From Glacieibacterium sp964246975 (GTDB lineage Bacteria > Pseudomonadota > Alphaproteobacteria > Sphingomonadales > Sphingomonadaceae), in contig CAXTSL010000063.1 in NCBI GenBank assembly GCA_964246975.1, positions 1-18,715 of the forward strand: a DNA stretch of 18,715 nt, written 5' to 3'. Shown here in pieces: positions 12,607 through 18,715 of the stretch. Position numbers and translations under genes: made by a program. Numbering within the stretch: position 1 is the stretch's first letter; each line of letters starts with the position of its first letter. The notes under the pieces were generated by a model, which had not been told where the DNA came from, did not search any database, and worked only from the letters and a program-made list of their open reading frames with translations.

Positions 12607-14207
12607 CGGTGTGGACCTACGAAGGCCCGCCGCACGTCGGCGCGATGCGTGTCGCCACCGCGATGGAGGGGGTGCACTACGTCCTCCACGCGCCGCAGGG
12701 CGACACCTATGCCGACCTGCTGTTCACCATGATCGAGCGGCGCGGCAAAAGGCCTCCGGTGACCTACACCACGTTCCAGGCACGCGACCTCGGCACCGAC
12801 ACCGCCGAGTTGTTCCAGGGCGCCGCGCGCGACGCCTACGAGCGCTTCCAGCCGCAGGCGATGATCGTCGGCGCATCCTGCACCGCCGAGCTGATCCAGG
12901 ACGATCCGGCGGGACTCGCGCAGGCGATGAACCTGCCGATCCCGGTGATCGCGCTCGAACTGCCGAGTTATAGCCGCAAGGAATGCTGGGGCGCGGCGGA
13001 GACCTTCTACCAACTTGTGCGGACGCTCGCCGACCAGAGCGTGCGCCCTGCCCCGCGCGAAGGCCGGCGCCCGCGCGCCAACCTGCTCGGCCCGACCGCG
13101 CTGGGCTTCCGCCACCGCGACGATGTCATCGAAGTGACGCGGCTGCTCGCCGACCTCGGTGTCGATGTGCATGTCGTCGCGCCGCTGGGGGCGTCGCCCG
13201 CCGACCTCAGGACGCTGGGCGCGGCGGATTTCAACGTGCTGATGTACCCCGAGACGGGCGACACGGCGGCGCGCTGGCTCGAAAAGACTTTCGGGCAGAA
13301 ATTCACGAAAACGATCCCGATCGGTATCGGCGCGACCAACGCATTCCTCGCCGAAGTCGGCACGATCACCGGCGCGGCGGTTCCCGCCGCCCCTGCGGGG
13401 TCGCGGATGCCCTGGTGGTCGCGCTCGGTCGATTCGACCTACCTGACGGGCAAGCGCGTCTTCATCTTCGGCGACGCGACGCATGCCGTCGCCGCGGCGC
13501 GCGTCGCCTCGGAAGAGTTGGGCTTCGAGGTTGTCGGGCTGGGCTGCTACAACCGCGAATTCGCGCGCGATATTCGCGAGGCGGCGAAGAAATACGGCGT
13601 CGAGCCGCTGATCACCGACGACTATCTCGCCGTCGAGGAAGCGATCGCCGCGAGCGCCTGCGAACTGGTGCTCGGCACGCAGATGGAGCGCCACATCGCC
13701 AAGCGGCTGCGCATCCCGTGCGCGGTGATCTCGGCCCCCGTCCATGTCCAGGACTTCCCGGCGCGCCACAGCCCGCAGATGGGCTTCGAGGGCGCCAACG
13801 TCATTTTCGACACCTGGGTGCACCCGCTGGTGATGGGGCTCGAAGAGCATCTGCTGACGATGTTCCGCGACGATTTCGAGTTTCACGACGGCGCGGGGGC
13901 GAGCCATCTCGGCGGCCATGGGGCCGCTTCTGCCCCCCTCCCCTCTGGGGAGGGGTTGGGGGTGGGAACGCCGCCCGAACACGTGCTGTCGAGCGTGGGC
14001 GCACTGCCTACCCCCGGCCCCTCCCCGGAGGGGAGGGGGGCTGAGGTTGGCGGCTGGACCGCCGAGGCCGAGCGCGAGCTGCTCAAAATCCCGTTCTTCG
14101 TGCGCGGCAAGGCACGGCGCAACACCGAGGCCTATGCGAGCGCCAGGCAGCTGAGCGCGATCACCCTCGACACGCTCTACGAAGCCAAGGCGCACCATGC
14201 GCGTTGA
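12597..14207 (+). CDS. bchB: Light-independent protochlorophyllide reductase subunit B, with an in-frame palindromic insertion
   Basis: BchB forms the substrate pocket and completes the NB cluster with an unusual Asp ligand: D36 is present (HAPQGDTYADLL), as is C95 (VGASCTAELIQDD). SRSVDSTYL contains D279, at the place I align with the catalytic proton donor of Rhodobacter BchB. Later motifs are LTGKRVFIFGDATHA, VLGTQMERHIAKRL and SAPVHVQDFPARHSPQMGFE. The C-terminal PCP_red domain starts around residue 487 (WTAEAERELLKIPFFVRGKA). Between body and C-terminal domain, residues 446-482 (APLPSGEGLGVG ... PSPEGRGA) are encoded by a GC-rich inverted repeat and look foreign. They lengthen the protein to 536 residues without breaking the frame. 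The gene overlaps bchN by 10 and bchH by 11 bases. Confidence 0.97.
   Translation: MQLTVWTYEGPPHVGAMRVATAMEGVHYVLHAPQGDTYADLLFTMIERRGKRPPVTYTTFQARDLGTDTAELFQGAARDAYERFQPQAMIVGASCTAELIQDDPAGLAQAMNLPIPVIALELPSYSRKECWGAAETFYQLVRTLADQSVRPAPREGRRPRANLLGPTALGFRHRDDVIEVTRLLADLGVDVHVVAPLGASPADLRTLGAADFNVLMYPETGDTAARWLEKTFGQKFTKTIPIGIGATNAFLAEVGTITGAAVPAAPAGSRMPWWSRSVDSTYLTGKRVFIFGDATHAVAAARVASEELGFEVVGLGCYNREFARDIREAAKKYGVEPLITDDYLAVEEAIAASACELVLGTQMERHIAKRLRIPCAVISAPVHVQDFPARHSPQMGFEGANVIFDTWVHPLVMGLEEHLLTMFRDDFEFHDGAGASHLGGHGAASAPLPSGEGLGVGTPPEHVLSSVGALPTPGPSPEGRGAEVGGWTAEAERELLKIPFFVRGKARRNTEAYASARQLSAITLDTLYEAKAHHAR
13932..14041. repeat. In-frame palindromic repeat element inside bchB
   Basis: Arms 13932-13966 and 14007-14041 are 35-base inverted repeats matching at 31 positions, separated by 40 bases. 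All four mismatches would be G-U pairs in the transcript, so the RNA stem could be continuous. Each arm also holds its own perfect 9-bp hairpin with a 3-base loop: CCCCTCCCC TCT GGGGAGGGG at 13935-13955, and CCCCTCCCC GGA GGGGAGGGG at 14018-14038. There is no stop in the bchB frame. The minus strand in the mirrored frame encodes almost the same peptide (APLPSGEGPGVG ... PSPEGRGA). This resembles dispersed palindromic elements known to insert in frame in proteins, such as the Rickettsia RPEs. I see no target duplication. Confidence 0.85.
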
Positions 14208-17200
14208 CACCTTCTCGACCCCCGAAGCGGCGCGCGTGACGCCGAGGGTGCGCGTCGTCATCGTGACGCTCGACAACCACTTGGCCGGTGCCGCCGAACG
14301 CGCCGGGGTGGCGCTTGCCGCCAGCGGCATCGACCTCGATTTCCACGCGGCGGCCGATTTCGCGAACGGCGGCGCGGCGCTCGACCGGGTGCAGAGCGAC
14401 ATCGCGCGCGGCGATATCGTCATCTCGACGATGCTGTTCCTCGAGGACCATATCAAGTGCGTGGCTGGCGCGCTCGAAGCGCGGCGCGAGTCGTGCGATG
14501 CGATGCTCGGCCTGATGTCGGCGAGCGAGATCGTGCGGCTGACGCGGATGGGCGCGTACCGCATGGACAAGCCCGCGACGGGGCTGATGGCGCAGCTCAA
14601 GAAGCTGCGCGGGCCAGGCAAGCCGGGGGCGAGTGCGGGCGAGAAGCAGATGAAAATGCTGCGGCGGCTGCCCAAGCTGTTGAAGTTCATCCCCGGCGCG
14701 GCGCAGGACGTGCGGGCGTATTTCCTGACGCTGCAATACTGGCTGGCGGGGTCGGACGACAACGTCGTGCAGATGGTCCGCGCCCTCGTCGACCGCTATG
14801 CGGCGGGGCCGCGCGCGGCGCTGAAGGGCACGACGCGCGCCGCGCTGCCCCAGGATTATCCCGAAGTCGGCGTCTATCACCCGGCGCTTGTCGGACGGAT
14901 GAGCGAGGACCTGGCAGCACTGCCGTCTCCGCAAGCGCCCGCCGCCACCGTCGGCCTGCTGCTGCTGCGTTCGTACGTCCTCGGGCGCGACGCGGCGCAT
15001 TACGACGGCGTCATCGCGGCGTTCGAGGCGAAGGGGGTGCGCGTTATCCCCGCCTTCGCCAGCGGCCTCGACGCGCGCCCCGCGATCGACAAGTTCTTCA
15101 TGGTCGACGGGCATGCGACGATCGACGCGCTGGTCTCGCTGACCGGATTCAGCCTCGTCGGCGGCCCGGCGTACAACGACAGCGCGGCGGCCGAGGACGT
15201 GCTGGCGAGGCTCGACGTGCCGTATCTCGCGGCGCACCCGCTCGAATTCCAGACGCTCCAGCAATGGGGTGCGAGCCGTCAGGGGCTGCTGCCGATCGAG
15301 TCGACGATCATGGTGGCGTTGCCCGAGTTGGACGGTGCGACGGGGCCGCATGTCTTCGGCGGGCGTGCCGACGGCTCTGACGCGGCGTGCGCGGGGTGTG
15401 CGCGGCACTGCGTCTTCCCGACCGGCGGACTGGTGCGCGAAATGCGCTCGTGCCCCGAACGCGCCGACGCCATCGCCGCGAAAGTCCTCAAGCTCGCGAC
15501 GCTGCGCCGCACCGAGCGTGCCGCGCGCAAGATCGCTATCGTGCTGTTCAACTTCCCGCCCAACGCCGGGGCGACGGGCAGCGCGGCCTTTCTCGGCGTG
15601 TTCGAATCGCTGTTCAATACGCTCGGGGCGCTGCACCGGGCAGGCTATGCCGTCGACCTGCCCGCCAGTGTCGACGACCTGCGTGACGCCATCATCAAGG
15701 GCAACGCCGAGCGCTTCGGGGCCGACGCCAACGTCCATGCGCGCGTCGCCGCCGACGACATCGTCGCGCGCGAGCCGCACCTTGCGACAATCGAGGCGGC
15801 CTGGGGCCCCGCGCCGGGCCGCCAGCAGAGCGACGGGCGCAGCGTCTTCATCCTGGGGGCCGACTTCGGCAACATCCTCGTCGGCATCCAGCCCGCCTTC
15901 GGTTACGAAGGCGACCCGATGAAGCTGCTGTTCGAGGGCCAGTTCGCCCCGACGCATGCGTTTTCGACCTTCTACCGCTGGCTGCGCGAGGATTATGCCG
16001 CGCACGCGGTGCTGCACTTCGGCACCCACGGCGCGCTCGAATTCATGCCGGGCAAGCAGGCGGGGCTGACCGCCGATTGCTGGCCCGAGCGGCTGATCGG
16101 CGACCTGCCCAACATCTACCTCTACGCCGCGAACAACCCGAGCGAAGGCGCGATCGCCAAGCGCCGGTCGGGGGCGACACTGGTCAGCTATATGACCCCG
16201 CCGGTCGGCGAGGCGGGGCTGTACAAGGGCCTGCTCGACCTCAAGGCGTCGATCGAACGCTGGCGCGCCACCGAGCCCGAAGCGCAGGGCGAGCGCGACC
16301 TGCTCGCCCCCGTCATCGCCGCTCAGGCCGAAGCGATGGACCTCGACGGCAGCGATGTCGGGGCGCTCGCCGCGCGCCTCTACGAGATCGAGGCGACGAT
16401 GATCCCGCACGGGCTGCACATCGTCGGGCAGATCCTCAGCGCCGCCGAGCGCGGCGAGATGCTTGATTCGATGCCGCCGATGGACGCGGCCGAGCGCGCG
16501 CGCCTCGATGCGATGATGGCGTGCGAATACGAGCTGCCCGCGCTGATCCACGCGCTCGACGGCGGCTATATCCGCCCGGTGTCGGGGGGCGACGTGCTGC
16601 GCAGCCCCGAGATCATGCCGACGGGGCGCAACGTCCACGGCTTCGACCCCTTCCGCCTGCCGTCGAACTTCGCCGTCGCCGACGGGGCGGCGCAAGCCGC
16701 GCGGCTGATCGCGCGCCACGTCGAGGATTCAGGGCAGATCCCTGAGTCGGTGGCGATGGTTCTGTGGGGCACCGACAACCTCAAGTCCGAAGGCGCGCAG
16801 ATCGCGCAGGCGCTGGCGCTGATGGGGGCCAAGCCGCGTTTCGACAGCTATGGGCGGCTGGCGGGGGCCGAACTGATCGGCCTTGCCGAACTCGGGCGCC
16901 CGCGCATCGACGTCGTCGCGACGCTGTCGGGCATCTTCCGCGACCTGCTGCCGCTCCAGACGCGGATGCTCGCCGAGGCCGCGTGGCTGGCGTCGGACGC
17001 CGACGAGCCCGAGAGCCTCAATTTTGTCCGCAAGCACAGCCTCGCGCACATGGCGGCGCACGGCTGCGACCTAGAAACCGCCGCCCTGCGCGTCTATTCG
17101 AACGCGGAAGGGGCCTACGGCGCGAACGTCAACCTGATGATCGACTCGGGCGTCTGGACCGACCCCGACGAACTCGCCGCCGCCTACGAGGCCAAGAAAG

Positions 17201-17817
17201 GTTTCGCCTATGGCCGGACGGGCGCGCCGGTGCGCCACGCCGCGCTGCTCGCGAGCAGCCTCGCGTCGGTCGACCTCGCCTATCAGAACCTCGAATCGCT
17301 CGAACTCGGCATCACCACCGTCGACCAGTATGTCGATACATTGGGCGGGATCAGCCGCGCGGTCGCGAAGGCCAAGGGCGGTGCGCCGCCGCCGGTCTAT
17401 ATCGGCGACCAGACGCAAGGCGCGGGCAAGGTGCGCTCGCTCGGCGAGCAGGTGGCGCTCGAAACGCGGACGCGGATGCTCAACCCGGGCTGGTACGAGC
17501 CGATGCTTGGCCACGGCTTCGAGGGCGTCCGCAACATCGAGGCGCAGGTCACCGCGACGCTCGGCTGGTCGGCGACGACGGGGCAGGTCGACCCGTGGGT
17601 CTATCAGCGGATCAGCGAGACTTATGTCCTCGACGATGCGATGCGCGCGCGGATTTCGGCGCTCAATCCCAAGGCGTCGGCGCGCGTCGCCAGCCGCTTG
17701 CTCGAAGCGTGCGAACGCGACCTGTGGCGGCCCGATGCCGCGACGCTCGCGGCGCTGCACGCGGCGCACGACGATCTCGAAGACCGGCTCGAAGGCGTCA
17801 CGGCGATGGCGGCGTAA
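14197..17817 (+). CDS. bchH: Magnesium chelatase subunit H
   Basis: The 1206-residue BchH binds protoporphyrin IX and, with the AAA+ subunits BchI and BchD (not in this window), inserts Mg2+, committing tetrapyrrole to bacteriochlorophyll. Family landmarks: RVVIVTLDNHLAGAAERAGV at the N-terminus, MLFLEDHIKCV, FPPNAGATGSAAFLGVFESL (about 451-470), GYEGDPMKLLFEGQFAPTHA (about 569-588), HFGTHGALEFMPGKQAGL (about 608-625), and the C-terminal GWSATTGQVDPWVYQRISET. A cysteine cluster C398-x2-C401-x3-C405-x13-C419 lies in the middle (ACAGCARHC and RSCPERAD). An oxygen-sensitive iron-sulfur cluster has been reported for Rhodobacter BchH, to my memory, and these are natural candidate ligands. The start overlaps bchB by 11 bases. 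Length fits the family. Confidence 0.97.
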   Translation: MRVDTFSTPEAARVTPRVRVVIVTLDNHLAGAAERAGVALAASGIDLDFHAAADFANGGAALDRVQSDIARGDIVISTMLFLEDHIKCVAGALEARRESCDAMLGLMSASEIVRLTRMGAYRMDKPATGLMAQLKKLRGPGKPGASAGEKQMKMLRRLPKLLKFIPGAAQDVRAYFLTLQYWLAGSDDNVVQMVRALVDRYAAGPRAALKGTTRAALPQDYPEVGVYHPALVGRMSEDLAALPSPQAPAATVGLLLLRSYVLGRDAAHYDGVIAAFEAKGVRVIPAFASGLDARPAIDKFFMVDGHATIDALVSLTGFSLVGGPAYNDSAAAEDVLARLDVPYLAAHPLEFQTLQQWGASRQGLLPIESTIMVALPELDGATGPHVFGGRADGSDAACAGCARHCVFPTGGLVREMRSCPERADAIAAKVLKLATLRRTERAARKIAIVLFNFPPNAGATGSAAFLGVFESLFNTLGALHRAGYAVDLPASVDDLRDAIIKGNAERFGADANVHARVAADDIVAREPHLATIEAAWGPAPGRQQSDGRSVFILGADFGNILVGIQPAFGYEGDPMKLLFEGQFAPTHAFSTFYRWLREDYAAHAVLHFGTHGALEFMPGKQAGLTADCWPERLIGDLPNIYLYAANNPSEGAIAKRRSGATLVSYMTPPVGEAGLYKGLLDLKASIERWRATEPEAQGERDLLAPVIAAQAEAMDLDGSDVGALAARLYEIEATMIPHGLHIVGQILSAAERGEMLDSMPPMDAAERARLDAMMACEYELPALIHALDGGYIRPVSGGDVLRSPEIMPTGRNVHGFDPFRLPSNFAVADGAAQAARLIARHVEDSGQIPESVAMVLWGTDNLKSEGAQIAQALALMGAKPRFDSYGRLAGAELIGLAELGRPRIDVVATLSGIFRDLLPLQTRMLAEAAWLASDADEPESLNFVRKHSLAHMAAHGCDLETAALRVYSNAEGAYGANVNLMIDSGVWTDPDELAAAYEAKKGFAYGRTGAPVRHAALLASSLASVDLAYQNLESLELGITTVDQYVDTLGGISRAVAKAKGGAPPPVYIGDQTQGAGKVRSLGEQVALETRTRMLNPGWYEPMLGHGFEGVRNIEAQVTATLGWSATTGQVDPWVYQRISETYVLDDAMRARISALNPKASARVASRLLEACERDLWRPDAATLAALHAAHDDLEDRLEGVTAMAA

Positions 17818-17821
17818 GGAA
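17816..17821 (+). promoter_or_regulatory. Ribosome binding site of bchL overlapping the bchH stop
   Basis: AAGGAA starts within the TAA stop codon of bchH and ends five bases before the bchL ATG at 17827. The intergenic space is only nine bases, so ribosomes ending bchH could re-initiate on bchL, while the strong site also allows independent loading. BchL is needed in excess over its partners, which may be why it has its own strong site while bchN, bchB and bchH overlap their upstream neighbours. Confidence 0.7.
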
Positions 17822-17826
17822 ATAAC

Positions 17827-18715
17827 ATGTCAGTGCTCGAACTCGACCGCCCCAAAGTCACCCGCCCCGACGGCGAGGGGTCGCTGCAGGTCAAGCTCGA
17901 CCCCAACGAAAAGATCGGCAACGCCAAGGTTTTCGCAGTCTATGGCAAGGGCGGCATCGGCAAGTCGACGACCAGCTCGAACCTCAGCGCCGCGCTGTCG
18001 CTGCTCGGCAAGCGCGTGCTGCAGATCGGTTGCGATCCCAAGCACGATTCGACCTTCACGCTGACCAAGAAGCTGATGCCGACCGTCATCGACGTCCTCG
18101 AGACGGTCGACTTCCACCACGAGGAACTGCGGCCCGAGGATTTCTGCTTCACCGGCTTCAACGGTGTCATGTGCATCGAGGCGGGCGGCCCCCCGGCGGG
18201 CACCGGCTGCGGCGGCTATGTCGTCGGCCAGACGGTCAAGCTGCTGAAACAGCATCATCTTCTCGAAGACACCGACGTCGTGATTTTCGACGTGCTCGGC
18301 GACGTCGTGTGCGGCGGGTTCGCCGCCCCGCTCCAGCATGCCGAGCGCGCCGTCGTCGTCGCGGCGAACGACTTCGACTCGATCTTCGCGATGAATCGCA
18401 TCGTCGCGGCGATCAAGGCCAAGTCGAAGAATTACGAGGTCCGCATGGCGGGCGTCATCGCCAACCGCAGCGCCGCGACCGACGAGATCGACCGCTTCAA
18501 CGCGGCGACTGGGTTGAAGCGCCTCGCGCATTTCCCCGATTTGGACGCCATCCGGCGCTCGCGGCTCAAGAAGTGCACGGTGTTCGAGATGGATTCGACG
18601 CCTGAGCTGGAGGCGGTCAAGCTCGAATACATGCGCCTCGCCGCGCAGCTTTATGCGGGCACCGAGGCGCTCGACGCGATGCCGATGAAGGACCGCGACA
18701 TCTTCGAGTTCCTGG
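17827..18715 (+). CDS. bchL: Light-independent protochlorophyllide reductase iron-sulfur ATP-binding protein, 3' end cut off
   Basis: BchL is the NifH-like ATPase that delivers electrons to BchN-BchB. Visible are the P-loop YGKGGIGKSTTSSN (residues 39-52), switch motifs GCDPKHDSTFTLT and FDVLGDVVCGGFAAPL, and the two cysteines that ligate the [4Fe-4S] cluster between the subunits of the dimer, C128 (GGPPAGTGCGGYVVGQ) and C162 (DVVCGGF). The 33 residues before the nucleotide fold, rich in Asp/Glu and Lys, form the flexible N-terminal tail typical of purple-bacterial BchL, reported in Rhodobacter to cover the cluster when ATP is absent. The window ends in DRDIFEFL; the family usually ends DRDIFELLGFD, so about three residues and the stop are missing. 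bchM would be expected next. Confidence 0.97.
   Translation, partial: MSVLELDRPKVTRPDGEGSLQVKLDPNEKIGNAKVFAVYGKGGIGKSTTSSNLSAALSLLGKRVLQIGCDPKHDSTFTLTKKLMPTVIDVLETVDFHHEELRPEDFCFTGFNGVMCIEAGGPPAGTGCGGYVVGQTVKLLKQHHLLEDTDVVIFDVLGDVVCGGFAAPLQHAERAVVVAANDFDSIFAMNRIVAAIKAKSKNYEVRMAGVIANRSAATDEIDRFNAATGLKRLAHFPDLDAIRRSRLKKCTVFEMDSTPELEAVKLEYMRLAAQLYAGTEALDAMPMKDRDIFEFL

Noticed and set aside
12516..14762. Long minus-strand open frame antisense to bchB and the start of bchH (748 codons)
   Set aside because: It lies opposite well-identified bchB/bchH, has low-complexity Arg/Gly/Asp-rich composition, and its length follows from the GC bias.
14161..16719. Long open frame on the minus strand antisense to bchH (852 codons)
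   Set aside because: It mirrors the codon structure of GC-rich bchH, is dominated by Arg, Ala, Gly, Asp and His, and has no recognisable domain.
1..18715. CRISPR arrays, tRNA/rRNA genes, insertion sequences or phage genes
   Set aside because: None seen; the window is fully accounted for by metabolic, regulatory and membrane genes with short gaps.

Overview
The window is about 18.7 kb of very GC-rich DNA with tightly packed, often overlapping genes. It carries a large part of a bacteriochlorophyll (BChl) a photosynthesis gene cluster from a purple or aerobic anoxygenic phototrophic alphaproteobacterium. The order bchP-pucC-bchG / ppsR-ppaA / bchFNBHL, and a hemC-hemD-mitofilin-like cluster alongside, suggest Sphingomonadales. 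That placement rests on recalled gene order and protein style, not on a search.

Layout. (1) 1-2628, plus strand: hemC (start cut off), hemD and a membrane-anchored coiled-coil protein of the alphaproteobacterial Mic60/mitofilin type, interrupted by a 10-N assembly gap. (2) 2743-3156, plus strand: a small periplasmic class I cytochrome c, then a hairpin shared with the convergent operon. (3) 6878 down to 3225, minus strand: a translationally coupled operon bchG-pucC-like-bchP-small membrane protein; bchG contains a second 10-N gap. (4) 6929-8153: two accessory genes, an MddA/NnrU-type membrane methyltransferase (minus) and a YCII-domain protein (plus). (5) 10557 down to 8223, minus strand: the regulators ppaA/aerR and ppsR. 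(6) 10835-18715, plus strand: bchF-bchN-bchB-bchH-bchL, with overlapping or near-abutting genes; bchL runs off the right edge and lacks only a few codons.

How it fits together. HemC and HemD make uroporphyrinogen III, the shared tetrapyrrole precursor. BchH (with BchI/BchD, not in the window) inserts Mg into protoporphyrin IX. BchL with BchN/BchB performs dark-operative protochlorophyllide reduction. BchF hydrates the vinyl group. BchG attaches the isoprenoid tail and BchP reduces it to phytyl. PpsR, with the cobalamin-binding antirepressor PpaA, is expected to control the bch operons. TGT-N12-ACG sequences resembling PpsR half-consensus sites overlap the putative -35 boxes of both bchF and bchG.

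Most notable observations: a roughly 110-bp, almost perfectly palindromic element inserted in frame inside bchB, adding about 36 residues to an essential enzyme and encoding nearly the same peptide on both strands; a symmetrical operator-like dyad at the bchF promoter; a PpsR that keeps the cysteine next to its DNA-binding helix but has none in its second PAS domain; a CxxCxxxC...C cluster in BchH; and an uncharacterised 81-residue membrane protein coupled to bchP. I see no CRISPR array, tRNA, rRNA, insertion sequence or prophage. No gene-free stretch exceeds 300 bases; the longest, 10558-10834, holds the divergent ppaA/bchF control region.
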